Source: Stakelama portus (lineage in GTDB: Bacteria > Pseudomonadota > Alphaproteobacteria > Sphingomonadales > Sphingomonadaceae). Taken from it: 64,000 nucleotides of DNA. The stretch is taken from contig NZ_QFZL01000004.1 of assembly GCF_003171655.1 (NCBI RefSeq), forward strand, positions 310,001-374,000, in the 5' to 3' direction. Shown here one piece after another: positions 18,780 to 28,780 of this stretch. How positions within the stretch are numbered: position 1 is the stretch's first letter; every line of letters starts with the position of its first letter. A program made the position numbers and the translations under genes. A model generated the notes under the pieces. It saw nothing but the letters and a program-made list of their open reading frames with translations, ran no database searches and was not told the origin of the DNA.

Positions 18780-19864
18780 CACGCTATGACGTCGCCATTG
18801 TCGGCGCGGGTATCGCCGGCGCCAGCCTTGCCGCCGAAATCGCGCCGCATGCCAGCGTGGTGATATTCGAGGCGGAGGATCAGCCGGGCTATCACGCCAC
18901 CGGCCGCTCGGCGGCATTCTGGTCCGAAACCTATGGTGGCCCGGCGGTGCAGCCGCTGACCACTGCGTCGGGATCGACGCTGCGCGATGGCGGCTATCTC
19001 GATCCGCTCGGATCGCTGCATATCGCCCGCCGCGAGGAGGCTGCGGCCGTCGACGCGCTGCTTGCCGAATTCGCTGACAGCGGAGTCGCGCTGGAGGCCG
19101 TCGACCCGCGCGAGCGCCTTTCCGGGCTGCGCGCGCAATGGTGCCTCGGCATATCCGAACCCAGCTGCGCCTATATCGATGTCGGCGGGCTGCACGGCGA
19201 TTATCTTAAGGCCGCCACCCGCGCCGGTGCCCGGCTGGTGCTCGACGCGGCGCTGACCGGTGCGGTTCGCGAAAACGGCATGTGGCGGCTGGCCACCAAA
19301 GCGGGCGAATTCACTGCGGATATCCTGGTCGACGCGGCGGGCGCCTGGGCCGATGTCGTCGCCGCAGCTGCCGGTGCCCGGCCGATCGGCATCACGCCCT
19401 ATCGCCGCACGATGGTGCAGCTGCGCACCGACCCGCCGACCGTTTCGGGCATGCCGCACGTCACGCGCATCGACGGCGCCATGTATTTCAAGCCGGAGGC
19501 CGGCGGGAAGCTGTGGCTCAGCCCGCATGACGAGGTCGCGGTTCCGCCGGGCGATGTCGCGCCGGAGGAACTCGACGTCGCCGTGGCGATCGACCGGCTC
19601 GAACATACGGTCGACTGGCGCGTCCTTGCGGTCGAGCGCAAATGGGCGGGGCTGCGCAGCTTCGTCGCCGATCGCCTGCCGGTTTTCGGGTTCGATCCGG
19701 CACTGGAGGGATTTTTCTGGTGCGCCGGTCAGGGCGGGTTCGGCATCCAGACGGCACCGGCAATCTCGCGCCTCGCCGCCGCGGCGCTGCTCGGCGCCAC
19801 GCCGCATGACAGCGTGGCGGCAATCGATCCCGACCTCTACCGCCCGGGCCGTTTCGCGGCTTAA
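18776..19864 (+). CDS. FAD-dependent oxidoreductase (DAO family)
   Basis: 362 residues, TTG start overlapping the hydrolase stop. The N-terminal Rossmann motif YDVAIVGAGIAGASLAAEI binds FAD, followed by an acidic residue in FEAEDQPG and the ATGRSAAFW loop typical of D-amino-acid oxidase/glycerol-3-phosphate dehydrogenase-like enzymes. The C-terminal FAD-contact region reads FWCAGQGGFGIQTAPAISRL. The family oxidises amines, amino acids or hydroxy acids; the substrate cannot be read from sequence. Coupling to a lipase-like gene does not settle it. Confidence 0.85.
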   Translation: MTRYDVAIVGAGIAGASLAAEIAPHASVVIFEAEDQPGYHATGRSAAFWSETYGGPAVQPLTTASGSTLRDGGYLDPLGSLHIARREEAAAVDALLAEFADSGVALEAVDPRERLSGLRAQWCLGISEPSCAYIDVGGLHGDYLKAATRAGARLVLDAALTGAVRENGMWRLATKAGEFTADILVDAAGAWADVVAAAAGARPIGITPYRRTMVQLRTDPPTVSGMPHVTRIDGAMYFKPEAGGKLWLSPHDEVAVPPGDVAPEELDVAVAIDRLEHTVDWRVLAVERKWAGLRSFVADRLPVFGFDPALEGFFWCAGQGGFGIQTAPAISRLAAAALLGATPHDSVAAIDPDLYRPGRFAA

Positions 19865-19932
19865 CGCAGCTTCGGGCTTGGCCTTGCCGCCTGTATCGCT
19901 ATGGTTGCGATCGCGAAACAAAGGAGGCCCCG

Positions 19933-20109
19933 ATGGCGCACAAGTTCGAAATCTATAAGGACAAGGCGGGCGAGTATCGCGTCCGCTTCAAATATAATTC
20001 GGAGATCATGTTCTCGACCGAAGGCTATTCGAGCAAGGCCAGCGCCCAGAATGCGATCGATTCGATCAAGAAGAACGGCCCCGACGCGCCCGTCGAAGAC
20101 AATAGCTGA
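19933..20109 (+). CDS. YegP-like small protein (DUF1508/UPF0339)
   Basis: 58 residues, with one copy of the DUF1508 repeat: KFEIYKDKAGEYRVRFKYNS, then EGYSSKASAQNAIDSIKKN. The conserved pattern of FEIYKD, RVRFK, GY and A..AI..IK matches the family. A strong Shine-Dalgarno, AAGGAGG at 19921-19927, sits 5 nt before the ATG. Function is unknown; the family forms small beta-hairpin-helix domains. A bidirectional terminator-like hairpin follows 28 bp downstream, so it is probably a short monocistronic transcript. Confidence 0.88.
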   Translation: MAHKFEIYKDKAGEYRVRFKYNSEIMFSTEGYSSKASAQNAIDSIKKNGPDAPVEDNS

Positions 20110-20136
20110 ATAGCCTGTTCGACCGGCAGCGGTGAA

Positions 20137-20166
20137 AAGGGCTCGCCCCGGGGGCGGGCCCTTTTT
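20137..20166. terminator. Bidirectional terminator between the YegP-like and MAPEG genes
   Basis: An almost perfect GC-rich stem (AAGGGC-CGCCC pairing with GGGCG-GCCCTT) is followed by TTTTT on the plus strand and preceded by AAAA, which gives Ts on the minus strand. The flanking genes converge on it. Confidence 0.75.
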
Positions 20167-20169
20167 CCG

Positions 20170-20583
20170 TCAGAACAGGGCCGACAATGCCGGGCCGATC
20201 AGCGGGCTGCCCAGCATCGCGATGCCGACCACGCTGGCAAGAAAGACCAGCGTGCGCACCACCGGAATGCCCAAGGCATAAAGCGGCAGGTAGATGATCC
20301 GCGCGCCCAGCCACAGCAGCGCGCCCATCGCGGTCGTCTCGCTCGCCATTCCGGCGGCCGATAGCGTCAGGATCAGCGCGATCACGATCGGGAAGGTTTC
20401 GAAGAAATTATTCTGCGCGCGGACCAGCCGTCCGTTGAGCGGATTGGGGCGAGGCAGTTCCGCATCGCGCGCGCCCATGTTCCATTTGCTGCCATATTGC
20501 GCGGTCTTGGCCGCTGCGGCCGCAAAGATATGCACCAGTGCGAGTACGCATCCCCAAGTGAGCACTGCGAGTTCGACAGTCAT
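20170..20583 (-). CDS. MAPEG family membrane protein
   Basis: 137 residues from the ATG at 20583 (MTVELAVLTWGCVLALVHI); the frame runs further upstream but would enter rnhA. Four predicted helices. MAPEG hallmarks: KWNMGARD, then RLVRAQNNFFETFPIVIAL (the conserved RA..N..E..P motif), and ALLWLGARIIYLPLYALGIPVVRTL (the ARxxY..xY..G motif). MAPEG proteins are eicosanoid/glutathione-metabolism relatives; in bacteria the substrate is usually unknown. 67 bp downstream of rnhA in the same direction. Confidence 0.9.
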   Translation of the reverse strand: MTVELAVLTWGCVLALVHIFAAAAAKTAQYGSKWNMGARDAELPRPNPLNGRLVRAQNNFFETFPIVIALILTLSAAGMASETTAMGALLWLGARIIYLPLYALGIPVVRTLVFLASVVGIAMLGSPLIGPALSALF

Positions 20584-20650
20584 TTGCGCTTCCTTCCCCC
20601 CGATTTCCTGCGCACTTGCGTAGCGGCAAAGGGAGTTGCGGCAAAGTCCC

Positions 20651-21094
20651 CTAACGCGCCGCCAGCGCCGCGTCGCTGGCCAGCTTGTCGGCGCGTTCAT
20701 TGTCGGGGTGGCCGGCATGGCCCTTTACCCATTTCCACTGCACCTGATGCGGTTTGGCAGCGTCGAGCAGCTGCTGCCACAGATCGGCATTCTTCACCGG
20801 CTTTCTGTCGGCGGTTTTCCAGCCATTTTTCTGCCAGCCATGAATCCATTTGGTCAGGCCGTCCATGACATAGCGGCTGTCGGTCGAAAGCGTGACGCGA
20901 CACGGGCGCGTCAGCGCGTTCAGCCCCTGAATCGCCGCCATCAATTCCATCCGGTTATTGGTGGTGTGCGCTTCGCCGCCCGACAATTCCTTTTCGGTCG
21001 TGCCCATGCGCAGCACGACGCCCCATCCGCCGCGCCCGGGATTGCCCTTGCACGCGCCGTCGGTCGCCATTTCGACATGGCTCATCGTCGTCAT
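20651..21094 (-). CDS. rnhA: Ribonuclease HI
   Basis: Cleaves the RNA strand of RNA-DNA hybrids (primer and R-loop removal). 147 residues. The metal-binding acidic residues are in [17 protein letters not shown] (Asp), [14 protein letters not shown] (Glu), [11 protein letters not shown] (Asp) and [12 protein letters not shown] (Asp with the conserved His nearby). The ATG at 21094 overlaps the thrB stop by 4 nt; an ATG at 21085 ([10 protein letters not shown]) is an alternative start. It is the third gene of an ispH-thrB-rnhA run, an arrangement familiar in alphaproteobacteria. Confidence 0.95.
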   Translation of the reverse strand: MTTMSHVEMATDGACKGNPGRGGWGVVLRMGTTEKELSGGEAHTTNNRMELMAAIQGLNALTRPCRVTLSTDSRYVMDGLTKWIHGWQKNGWKTADRKPVKNADLWQQLLDAAKPHQVQWKWVKGHAGHPDNERADKLASDAALAAR

Positions 21095-22059
21095 GCGAGC
21101 GTCTTCAGCCGCGATGCGAGATCGGCATCATAGACCTTCACGCGCCGCCAGAAAGCCAGCGGGTCCTTGCGTGTCACCAGCGCATCGGCGGGGGTATTGA
21201 GCCAGTCCCATGCGCGCGACAGCGTGAACCGGATGCAGGAGCCGACCGCGCAGGTCATCACTTCGGTGCGCTCATAGGCGGAAAGCGGAAAGCGGCTCTC
21301 ATATCCCTCGGTCAGCGCATCGGCGACGGCACGATCGAACCGCCGGCCGGTGGCGTCGAACGCCCATGCCGTCTGTGCCACCGCAAGGTCGTAGATGCGC
21401 AGATCGGTACAGGCGAAATAAAAGTCGATCAGCCCGGTCACGCGATCGCCGAGCATCAGCACATTGTCCGGGAACAGATCGGCATGCACCGCGCAGCGAT
21501 CGAGCTGTTCTGCGGGCCATGCGGAGAGCGTCTCGTCGAGCGCGAAGCCCAGATCGTCATACAGGCCCGGCGCAATGTCGTTGAGGCTGTTGCCGCATTT
21601 TTCGAACAGCGGCAGCCAGCTATCGACGCCCATCGTATTGGGCCGGTCGAGCGGAAAATCGGCGACGGCGCGGTGCATGTCGCCCAGCGCTTCTCCCGCG
21701 GCACGCGCCTGCGCCGCGGTCGGATGCGATACGGATACGCCCGAAAGGAACTGGATCAGGCACGCCGGGCGCCCCTCCAGCTCGTGAATCTCGCGCCCTT
21801 CGCGATCCTTGATCGCGGGCGGCACGGGAAGCCCCTTTGCCGCCAGATGATCGAGCAGCCCCATGAAATAGGGCAGATCGTCCGCCGCGACGCGCTTTTC
21901 GTACAAGGTCAGGATGAAACGACCCTGGGTCGTATCGACCAGATAATTGCTGTTCTCGACGCCTTCGGCGATCCCCTTGGAGGAAACCGGTTCGCCGACA
22001 TCGAAGCGCGTCAGAAACTCCGCCAGCGCTTCGGCCGACACATGCGTATAGACTGCCAT
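21091..22059 (-). CDS. thrB: Homoserine kinase, APH-fold (type II)
   Basis: Phosphorylates homoserine on the threonine pathway. 322 residues of the aminoglycoside-phosphotransferase-like class, unrelated to the GHMP-type ThrB of E. coli. N-terminal [27 protein letters not shown] is the P-loop-like region. The catalytic loop is [14 protein letters not shown] (HxDxxxxN), and the metal Asp is in [14 protein letters not shown]. It starts 4 nt after the ispH stop and its end overlaps rnhA. Confidence 0.93.
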   Translation of the reverse strand: MAVYTHVSAEALAEFLTRFDVGEPVSSKGIAEGVENSNYLVDTTQGRFILTLYEKRVAADDLPYFMGLLDHLAAKGLPVPPAIKDREGREIHELEGRPACLIQFLSGVSVSHPTAAQARAAGEALGDMHRAVADFPLDRPNTMGVDSWLPLFEKCGNSLNDIAPGLYDDLGFALDETLSAWPAEQLDRCAVHADLFPDNVLMLGDRVTGLIDFYFACTDLRIYDLAVAQTAWAFDATGRRFDRAVADALTEGYESRFPLSAYERTEVMTCAVGSCIRFTLSRAWDWLNTPADALVTRKDPLAFWRRVKVYDADLASRLKTLA

Positions 22060-22063
22060 CGGA

Positions 22064-23017
22064 TCAGGCCGCTTCGAGGCCGCGCGGCAGCTTGAACGCG
22101 ATGGTTTCCTCGGTGGTTTCCACCTCGCGTTCGGAAACCTGGAAATTCTGTTTCAACCGGTCGACCACTTCGCGGACCAGAATTTCGGGCGCCGACGCCC
22201 CGGCGGTGATGCCCACGCTGCCGACACCGTCAAACCAGCTATTGTCGATATCGTCGGCACGCTGAATCAGTTTCGCATCGGTTCCCTCGCGCTCGGCCAC
22301 TTCGACGAGTCGCAGCGAATTGGAACTGTTGGGTGCGCCGATCACCAGCACCAGATCGACCGAAGAGGCGATCGCCTTGACCGCTGCCTGCCGGTTCGAC
22401 GTGGCATAGCAGATGTCGTCCGCTTTCGGCGCGACGATGTTGGGAAAGCGCCGGTGGAGCACCGCGAGGATCGACGCAGTATCGTCGACCGACAACGTCG
22501 TCTGGGTAAGGAACGCCAGATTTTCCGGATCGGCGGCTTCCAGCGCTTCGGCATCTGCGACGGTTTCGAGCAGCGTCATCGATCCTTCGGGCACCTGGCC
22601 GAACGTGCCGATCACTTCGGGATGGCCGGCATGGCCGATGAACAGGATATGGCGGCCCGCGGCCACCAGCCGTTCCGCCTGACGATGCACTTTCGATACC
22701 AGCGGGCAGGTCGCGTCGAGATAGGAAAGCCCGCGTTCGGCGGCCTTGGCCGGAACCGCCTTGGGCACGCCATGCGCGGAAAATACCACCGGCACGTCGT
22801 CGGGCACCTGATCGAGTTCCTCGACGAAGATCGCGCCCTGCGCCTTCAGCGTGTCGACCACGAACTTGTTGTGGACGATTTCATGCCGGACATAGACCGG
22901 TGCGCCATATTTCTGGATCGCGAGTTCGACGATCCGGATCGCGCGGTCGACGCCCGCGCAAAAGCCGCGCGGTGCGGCGATCAGTAATTCGAGGCTGGGT
23001 TTGGTCGCTTGCGTCAT
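22064..23017 (-). CDS. ispH: 4-hydroxy-3-methylbut-2-enyl diphosphate reductase
   Basis: Last step of the MEP isoprenoid pathway, making IPP and DMAPP with an Fe-S cluster. 317 residues. The three cluster cysteines are in [26 protein letters not shown] and [11 protein letters not shown]. The conserved His residues are in [15 protein letters not shown] and [10 protein letters not shown], with the substrate-binding [11 protein letters not shown] segment near the end. First gene of the ispH-thrB-rnhA run; its start faces the lipoprotein gene at 23139. Confidence 0.97.
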   Translation of the reverse strand: MTQATKPSLELLIAAPRGFCAGVDRAIRIVELAIQKYGAPVYVRHEIVHNKFVVDTLKAQGAIFVEELDQVPDDVPVVFSAHGVPKAVPAKAAERGLSYLDATCPLVSKVHRQAERLVAAGRHILFIGHAGHPEVIGTFGQVPEGSMTLLETVADAEALEAADPENLAFLTQTTLSVDDTASILAVLHRRFPNIVAPKADDICYATSNRQAAVKAIASSVDLVLVIGAPNSSNSLRLVEVAEREGTDAKLIQRADDIDNSWFDGVGSVGITAGASAPEILVREVVDRLKQNFQVSEREVETTEETIAFKLPRGLEAA

Positions 23018-23138
23018 CGCTGCCCGCCTGTACGCGATTGCTTGCGCGGCGCAAAGGCGCTTCCTATGGTGCGGGCCGTTTTCAGGGCCGCGCCACGCGT
23101 GCGTCGACCCTTCTCATGTTGGAAAGGTGAACCGCCCC

Positions 23139-23777
23139 GTGTCGCTCCGCAACTTTGCCGCGCCGTTGATCGTCCTTGCCCTCGTCACGGGCTGTACGCG
23201 TGAGGGGGCGATTGCCGAAGGTGGCATCAACGCGGTCCGATCCGCGTGCCCCGTCGTCGGCGTCCCCGCCGGAACCGGCGATATCACGCTGTTCGATCCG
23301 GCCACCAGCCGCGATGCCAGCGCGATCGACGTCACTGCCGTGCTGACCAATGTCAGCTCGACCTGCGCCGAAACCGGCGATCAGATCGTCACCAACGTGG
23401 CGTTCGACGTCTTTGCCCGCCGCCGCGATGCCGGTGCCGCACGCGATGTGACATTGCCCTATTTCATCACGGTGGTCCGCGGCGGCGAATCGGTGATCGC
23501 CAAGCGAGTCGGTCACGTGACTGTCCATTTCGATGCCGGACAGCAGCGCGCCAGTGCACAGGCGACGGCGTCCAGCTCGGTCGCGCGCGCAGCCGCAACG
23601 CTTCCCGAGGAGGTTCGCCGGCGGCTCACCGAACGCCGCCGTGCGGGCGATGCCGACGCGGCAGTCGATCCGCTGACCGATCCGTCGGTGCGTCAGGCAG
23701 TGCTTTCCGCGACGTTCGAGGCGATGGTGGGCTTCCAGCTTACCGAGGATCAGCTGCGCTACAACGCCACGCGCTGA
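23139..23777 (+). CDS. Predicted lipoprotein of unknown function
   Basis: 212 residues from GTG 23139 (VSLRNFAAPLIVLALVTGC), 11 nt after GGAAAGG at 23121-23127; a GTG at 23127 is another possible start. Lipobox LVTGC gives a mature N-terminal Cys. The mature protein has an Ala/Val/Thr-rich beta pattern (DVTAVLTNVSSTCAETGDQ and LPYFITVVRGGE) like periplasmic beta-sandwich domains, then an Arg-rich helical part (LPEEVRRRLTERRRAGDAD) and FEAMVGFQLTEDQLRYNATR at the end. I do not recognise a named family. It precedes the glycine riboswitch and is separate from the gcv operon. Confidence 0.75.
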   Translation: MSLRNFAAPLIVLALVTGCTREGAIAEGGINAVRSACPVVGVPAGTGDITLFDPATSRDASAIDVTAVLTNVSSTCAETGDQIVTNVAFDVFARRRDAGAARDVTLPYFITVVRGGESVIAKRVGHVTVHFDAGQQRASAQATASSSVARAAATLPEEVRRRLTERRRAGDADAAVDPLTDPSVRQAVLSATFEAMVGFQLTEDQLRYNATR

Positions 23778-23889
23778 GGCGAGGGGCACAGCCGACGATT
23801 TCTTCGATCGGATCGGTTCGGCGATTGACTTGATCCCGGCACCCGTCCAATCTCGCACGCGTCGATGGCGAGCGATCGTCATAGGTGCA

Positions 23890-24088
23890 TGCGGGAGAGC
23901 GTGACGGAAACCTCATTGGGGAATCCGCCACCGCCGAAGGAGCAACCGCCCCGGAATCTCTCAGGCAGACGGGACCGCGTGCGCACGACACTCTGGAAAG
24001 CGCATCCGCTTGGGCGGATGCCACCGAAGGGGTAAGTCCGGTCCGGCCCAGCCGATCGGGAGAAGCTCTCAGGTTCCGTGACAGAGGG
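23890..24088 (+). promoter_or_regulatory. Tandem glycine riboswitch upstream of gcvT
   Basis: Two glycine aptamers in tandem. Aptamer 1 (about 23890-23985) has GCGGGAGAGCG, CGCCGAAGGAGCAA and AATCTCTCAGGCA. Aptamer 2 (about 23990-24088) has CTCTGGAAAG, CACCGAAGGGGTAAG and AGCTCTCAGGTTCCGTGACA. These are the conserved blocks of the gcvT RNA element, with the short linker expected between cooperative aptamers. Glycine binding normally switches on the glycine cleavage genes that follow. A weak sigma70-like TTGACT lies at 23825-23830, but its -10 box is not convincing. Confidence 0.95.
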
Positions 24089-24091
24089 GGC

Positions 24092-24123
24092 GATGGAAAA
24101 TGCCGGGCCAGCCCGGTTCCATC
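24092..24123 (+). terminator. Hairpin between glycine riboswitch and gcvT: probable expression platform
   Basis: GATGGAA (24092-24098) pairs with TTCCATC (24117-24123) around an inner CCGGGC-CA-GCCCGG stem, giving a long near-perfect hairpin. It starts 4 nt after the second aptamer and is followed by CCCCTGTTTG, a weak U-tract. Its place suggests a transcription terminator relieved by glycine; direct control of translation is less likely because the gcvT start is 24 nt further on. Confidence 0.6.
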
Positions 24124-24147
24124 CCCTGTTTGCTGTACGGAGACCGG

Positions 24148-25311
24148 ATGATGCGCGAAGTGTCCCAGGACGATATCGAAGAAGCGGCGCTCGGCCTGTT
24201 GCCGCTGGACGCCTGGCATCGCGCACAGGGCGGCCGGATGGTGCCGTTCGCCGGCTATGAAATGCCCGTGCAATATGAAGGCATCATGGCCGAGCATCTG
24301 TGGACGCGCGAACATGCCGGGCTGTTCGATGTCAGCCATATGGGTCAGCTGATCTTTTCGGGCGAAGGCGTCGATGCCGCGCTCGAAACGCTGCTGCCGG
24401 GCGAAATGCAGAAGCTGGGCGAGGGGCGGATGCGCTATTCGCTGCTGCTCGCCGAAAATGGCGGCATTCACGACGATCTGATGGCGACGCGCCTGCCCGC
24501 CGACAATGCGTTCGAAGAGGATGCGGGCGCTTTCTATCTGGTCGTCAACGGCGCGTGCAAATGGGACGATCTGGGCGTGTTCCGCGAACATCTGCCCGAC
24601 GAAATCCGCATCGCGCATCTCGATGAACAGGCGCTGCTCGCGCTGCAGGGGCCAAAGGCAGTGGCCGCGCTCGACCGGATCGTGCCGGGTGTCAGCGATC
24701 TGGTGTTCATGACCGCCGCCGCGTTCGCATGGCAGGGCAATCCGCTGTGGATCAGCCGTTCGGGCTATACCGGCGAGGACGGGTTCGAAATCTCGCTGCC
24801 CGGCGATTGCGTCGCAGCCTTTGCCGATGCGCTGCTCGAACAGCCCGAGGTCAAGCCGATCGGCCTGGGCGCGCGCGATTCGCTGCGGCTTGAGGCGGGG
24901 CTGCCGCTCTATGGCCATGACCTCGACCTCGAAACCACGCCGATCGCCGCGGATCTGGGCTTTGCCCTGTCGAAGCGTCGCCGCGAGGAAGGCGGCTTTC
25001 CCGGCGCAGAGCGCATCCTGATCGAGCGCGAACAGGGCAGCATTGCAAAGCGCGTCGGCCTGATGGTCGAAGGGCGCCAGCCGGTGCGCGAAGGCGCGAT
25101 GGTGGTCGATGCCGACGGCAATGAAGTCGGCAAGGTTACGTCGGGCGGCTTTGCCCCCAGCGTCGGCGCGCCGATCGCCATGGCCTATGTGCCGACGGCG
25201 ATGGCCGGGCCCGGCACCGAAATCACGCTTGCCCAGCGCGGCAAGATCCATCGGGCAACGGTTACGCCGATGCCCTTCATTCCCCACCGCTATGTCCGCA
25301 AGAAAGGCTGA
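24148..25311 (+). CDS. gcvT: Aminomethyltransferase (glycine cleavage T protein)
   Basis: Transfers the methylene of aminomethyl-lipoyl-H protein to tetrahydrofolate and releases ammonia. 387 residues from ATG 24148, preceded by GGAGA. The folate-binding and catalytic motifs are visible: [29 protein letters not shown] (with the conserved Asp), [14 protein letters not shown], and [20 protein letters not shown]. The C-terminal barrel ends in a [13 protein letters not shown] [20 protein letters not shown]. First gene of gcvT-gcvH-gcvPA-gcvPB under the glycine riboswitch. Confidence 0.96.
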   Translation: MMREVSQDDIEEAALGLLPLDAWHRAQGGRMVPFAGYEMPVQYEGIMAEHLWTREHAGLFDVSHMGQLIFSGEGVDAALETLLPGEMQKLGEGRMRYSLLLAENGGIHDDLMATRLPADNAFEEDAGAFYLVVNGACKWDDLGVFREHLPDEIRIAHLDEQALLALQGPKAVAALDRIVPGVSDLVFMTAAAFAWQGNPLWISRSGYTGEDGFEISLPGDCVAAFADALLEQPEVKPIGLGARDSLRLEAGLPLYGHDLDLETTPIAADLGFALSKRRREEGGFPGAERILIEREQGSIAKRVGLMVEGRQPVREGAMVVDADGNEVGKVTSGGFAPSVGAPIAMAYVPTAMAGPGTEITLAQRGKIHRATVTPMPFIPHRYVRKKG

Positions 25312-25315
25312 TGCG

Positions 25316-25687
25316 ATGAGCCGTTACTTCACCGAAGACCATGAATGGATCGCAGTCGAAAACCAGACGGCGACGGTCGGTATCACCGATTACGCCCAGA
25401 GCCAGCTGGGCGACATCGTGTTCGTCGAAGTGCCTGAGGAAGGCCGCGAATTCGCCAAGGGCGACGAAGCGGCCGTTGTCGAAAGCGTCAAGGCGGCAAG
25501 CGACGTCTATGCGCCGGTGTCGGGCATCGTCACCGAAGCCAATGGTGCACTGGGCGACGACCCCGCGCTGGTGAACAGCGATCCCGAAGGCGAAGGCTGG
25601 TTCTTCAAGATGAGCCTGACCCATCCGAGCCAGCTCGAAGGGATGATGGACGAGGCGAAATACCAGGAATTCGTCAGCAACCTCTAA
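25316..25687 (+). CDS. gcvH: Glycine cleavage system H protein
   Basis: Lipoyl carrier that shuttles the aminomethyl group between the P, T and L proteins. 123 residues, beginning [12 protein letters not shown]. The lipoylation site is Lys59 in [16 protein letters not shown], the canonical ESVKA motif. [13 protein letters not shown] and the C-terminal [17 protein letters not shown] match the family. ATG 25316 is 4 nt after the gcvT stop; residues that could be read upstream in frame belong to gcvT sequence. Confidence 0.97.
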   Translation: MSRYFTEDHEWIAVENQTATVGITDYAQSQLGDIVFVEVPEEGREFAKGDEAAVVESVKAASDVYAPVSGIVTEANGALGDDPALVNSDPEGEGWFFKMSLTHPSQLEGMMDEAKYQEFVSNL

Positions 25688-25690
25688 GTC

Positions 25691-25712
25691 CCCCTCCCGC
25701 AAGCGGGAGGGG
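25691..25712. repeat. Perfect palindrome between gcvH and gcvPA
   Basis: CCCCTCCCGC-AA-GCGGGAGGGG, a perfect 10-bp stem with a 2-nt loop, lies 3 nt after the gcvH stop, with the gcvPA Shine-Dalgarno (GGAGAAGGAAG) directly after it. There is no U-tract. It resembles the short palindromic repeats common between sphingomonad genes, and could alternatively stabilise the 3' end of a gcvTH segment. Confidence 0.7.
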
Positions 25713-25725
25713 AGAAGGAAGAAGA

Positions 25726-27084
25726 ATGCGCTACCTACCCCTTACCGATGCCGATCGCGGCGAGATGCTGGCGCGCGTTGGCGCGAAGAGCGTCGATGAC
25801 CTGTTCGTCGACGTGCCCGAAGCCGCGCGGCTCGACGGCCCGATCCATGATCTGCCGCTGCATGCCAGCGAAATGGCAGTCGAGCGGCATATGGCGAAGC
25901 TGTCGCGGCAGAATCTGTCGGCGGGCGATGCGCCTTTCTTCCTCGGCTGCGGCGCCTATCGCCACCATGTTCCGGCGAGCGTCGATCATATCATCCAGCG
26001 CGGCGAGTTTCTGACCGCCTACACGCCCTATCAGCCGGAAATCGCGCAGGGCACGCTGCAGATGACCTATGAGTTCCAGTCTCAGGTCGCGCGGTTGTTC
26101 GGCTGCGATGTCGCTAATGGCTCGATGTACGACGGATCGACGGCCTGCTGGGAAGCGATCACGATGGCGCGCCGCGTGACCAGGCGCGCCAGGGCGATCC
26201 TCTCTTCGGGGCTGCACCCGCATTATGTCTCGGTCGCGCGGACCATGGCGAAATTCACCGGGGACATACTCGAAACCGGCATGCCGACGCTTGAGGCGGC
26301 ACCCGATACCGACAGCCTGATCGACCGGATCGACGACGAAACGTCGTGCGTCGTGGTGCAATATCCCGACATTCTCGGCCGGATCGGCGATTTGTCGGCG
26401 CTGGCGGATGCCTGCCACGCCAAAAAGGCGCTGTTGATCGCAGTCGTCACCGAACCGGTGGCGCTGGGCGCGATCAAGGCGCCGGGCGATATGGGCGCCG
26501 ACATCGTCGTCGGCGAAGGCCAGTCGCTGGGCGTCGGGCTGCAATTTGGCGGCCCCTATGTCGGCCTGTTCGCCTGTTCGGAAAAGCTGGTGCGCCAGAT
26601 GCCGGGCCGCCTGACCGGTGAGACGGTGGATGCCGAGGGCAAGCGCGGTTTCGTGCTGACGCTGTCGACTCGCGAACAGCATATCCGCCGCGAAAAGGCG
26701 ACGAGCAACATCTGCACCAGCTCGGTGCTCTGCGCGCTCGCCATGTCGGTGCATATGACGCTGCTCGGCGAAAAGGGGCTGCGCGATCTTGCCGCGCTCA
26801 ATCATGCCAAGGCATGCCGGCTTGCCGATCGTCTCGACGCCCTGCCGGGTGTCGAAGTGATCAACGACAGTTTCTTCAACGAATTCACTGTGAAGCTGTC
26901 GAAGGAAGCACGCCCGGTCGTCCGTGCGATGGCGGAGAAGGGCGTGCTCGCGGGCGTGTCGCTCGGCCGGCTCTGGCCCGATGCCGAGGCACTGGCCAAC
27001 GGGCTGGTCATCGCCGTTACCGAAACCGTTACCGATGAAGATGTCGAGGCGCTGGTCAGCGGCCTCGAGGAGGCACTGGCATGA
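25726..27084 (+). CDS. gcvPA: Glycine dehydrogenase (decarboxylating) subunit 1
   Basis: N-terminal half of the two-subunit P protein, which decarboxylates glycine and loads the H protein. 452 residues, beginning [19 protein letters not shown], with [37 protein letters not shown] and [17 protein letters not shown]. This subunit lacks the PLP lysine, which is in GcvPB. It is separated from gcvH by a 38-bp gap holding a palindrome, and its end overlaps gcvPB by 4 nt (ATGA). Confidence 0.97.
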   Translation: MRYLPLTDADRGEMLARVGAKSVDDLFVDVPEAARLDGPIHDLPLHASEMAVERHMAKLSRQNLSAGDAPFFLGCGAYRHHVPASVDHIIQRGEFLTAYTPYQPEIAQGTLQMTYEFQSQVARLFGCDVANGSMYDGSTACWEAITMARRVTRRARAILSSGLHPHYVSVARTMAKFTGDILETGMPTLEAAPDTDSLIDRIDDETSCVVVQYPDILGRIGDLSALADACHAKKALLIAVVTEPVALGAIKAPGDMGADIVVGEGQSLGVGLQFGGPYVGLFACSEKLVRQMPGRLTGETVDAEGKRGFVLTLSTREQHIRREKATSNICTSSVLCALAMSVHMTLLGEKGLRDLAALNHAKACRLADRLDALPGVEVINDSFFNEFTVKLSKEARPVVRAMAEKGVLAGVSLGRLWPDAEALANGLVIAVTETVTDEDVEALVSGLEEALA

Positions 27085-28655
27085 GCATCAACCAGGGTGG
27101 ATGGCGCCCGACCATGGGCGAAAGCGACGGCAATGGCGACATGCCGACCTATACCGGCAATCGCGCGCTGATGCTCGAAGAGCCGCTGATCTTTGAACGC
27201 GGTTCGGTGAACGTGACCGGTGTCGATATCGAGGAAGCGCCCAAGGTCCGCAGCCGGCTGGGCGGGCTCGACCGCAACCGCGACATCGGCCTGCCCGGCC
27301 TGTCCGAACCCGAAACCGTGCGCCATTATACGCGGCTCAGCCGCCAGAATTATGCGATCGACCTAGGCCTCTTCCCGCTGGGAAGCTGCACGATGAAGCA
27401 TAATCCGCGGCTCAACGAACGCGTCGCGCGGATGCCGGGCTTTGCCGATGTCCATCCGCTCCAGCCGGTCGATACGGTGCAGGGCGCGCTGGGCGTGATC
27501 AACGAACTCGCCGTCTGGCTGATCAAGCTGACCGGCATGTACGGCATTGCGATGTCGCCCAAGGCGGGCGCGCATGGTGAATTGTGCGGTGTTCTCTGCA
27601 TCAAGGCGGCGCTCGAAAAGCGCGGCGAAACCGATCGCAAGGTGCTGCTCGTCCCCGAAAGCGCGCACGGCACCAATCCGGCGACGGCGGCATTCGCCGG
27701 TTTCCGGGTCGAGAATATTCCCGCAACGCCCGAAGGCCGCGTCGACCTTGCCGCGCTCAGGGGCCGGCTCGGCCCCGATGTCGCGGGCGTGATGATCACC
27801 AACCCCAATACCTGCGGCCTGTTCGAGCGCGACATGAAGGCGATTTCGGACGCGGTGCATGACGCGGGCGGCTATGTCTATTGCGACGGCGCCAATTTCA
27901 ACGCGATCGTCGGTAGGGTGCGTCCGGGCGATCTGGGCATCGATGCGATGCACATCAATCTGCACAAGACCTTCTCCACCCCGCATGGCGGTGGCGGCCC
28001 GGGTTCGGGCCCGGTGGTGCTGTCCGAAGCGCTGGCGCCCTATGGCCCGCTGCCCTTTACCGAGCGGCACGCCGACGGGTACATCACGCTGGTCGAGGAA
28101 GAAACGGTCGGCGACCGCCATCCCGACAGCTTTGGCCGCATGACGGCGTTCCACGGCCAGATGGGCATGTTCACCCGCGCGCTGACCTATATCCTCAGCC
28201 ACGGTGCCGATGGCTTGCGGCAGGTGGCGGAGGACAGCGTCCTCAACGCCAATTACATCCTGCGCAGCCTGGAGGATGTGCTCGACGCGCCGTTCGCCGA
28301 AACCGGCCCGTGCATGCACGAAGCGATCTTCTCCGACGCGGGGCTGGCCGAGGGTTTCTCGACGATCGACATCGCCAAGGCGCTGATCGACGAGGGCTTC
28401 CACCCGATGACCATGTATTTCCCGCTGGTCGTCCATGGCGCGATGCTGATCGAACCGACCGAGACCGAGAGCAAGGGCACGCTTGACCAGTTCATCGGCG
28501 CGCTGCGTTCGGTGGCACAGCGGGCCAAGGCCGGCGATCAGGCGCTGAAATCCGCGCCGCATTTCGCGCCGCGCCGCCGCCTTGACGAAACGCTCGCCGC
28601 GCGCAAGCCGGTGCTGGCGTGGAAGGAACCGTCGCAGGCCGAAGCCGCAGAATAA
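27081..28655 (+). CDS. gcvPB: Glycine dehydrogenase (decarboxylating) subunit 2
   Basis: PLP-binding half of the P protein. 524 residues. The PLP lysine is Lys296 in [19 protein letters not shown]. Other motifs are [16 protein letters not shown] [34 protein letters not shown], and the substrate-facing [15 protein letters not shown] overlaps the gcvPA stop. The last gene of the operon, followed by a terminator hairpin at 28664. The L protein (dihydrolipoamide dehydrogenase) is not in the window and is presumably shared with other complexes. Confidence 0.97.
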   Translation: MSINQGGWRPTMGESDGNGDMPTYTGNRALMLEEPLIFERGSVNVTGVDIEEAPKVRSRLGGLDRNRDIGLPGLSEPETVRHYTRLSRQNYAIDLGLFPLGSCTMKHNPRLNERVARMPGFADVHPLQPVDTVQGALGVINELAVWLIKLTGMYGIAMSPKAGAHGELCGVLCIKAALEKRGETDRKVLLVPESAHGTNPATAAFAGFRVENIPATPEGRVDLAALRGRLGPDVAGVMITNPNTCGLFERDMKAISDAVHDAGGYVYCDGANFNAIVGRVRPGDLGIDAMHINLHKTFSTPHGGGGPGSGPVVLSEALAPYGPLPFTERHADGYITLVEEETVGDRHPDSFGRMTAFHGQMGMFTRALTYILSHGADGLRQVAEDSVLNANYILRSLEDVLDAPFAETGPCMHEAIFSDAGLAEGFSTIDIAKALIDEGFHPMTMYFPLVVHGAMLIEPTETESKGTLDQFIGALRSVAQRAKAGDQALKSAPHFAPRRRLDETLAARKPVLAWKEPSQAEAAE

Positions 28656-28663
28656 TCGAAAAA

Positions 28664-28698
28664 CAGGGAGGGAGCGCGCTTCCTCCCTGACTTTTCCC
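28664..28698 (+). terminator. Rho-independent terminator of the gcv operon
   Basis: CAGGGAGG (28664-28671) pairs with CCTCCCTG (28682-28689) around a 10-nt GC-rich loop, followed by ACTTTTCCCC. It starts 8 nt after the gcvPB stop. Confidence 0.7.
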
Positions 28699-28780
28699 CC
28701 GATTGCCGAAAGGGGGCTGGTCGCACGCGATCGGTCGGCCCATCTTGCCGCGCGACACGATTCGGCAAAAGGGGCCGCCA

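Noticed and set aside
19901..20113. Frame of 70 codons overlapping the YegP-like gene
   Set aside because: The +1-shifted frame beginning at 19933 has a strong Shine-Dalgarno and the DUF1508 motifs; this one is Arg/Ser-rich noise.
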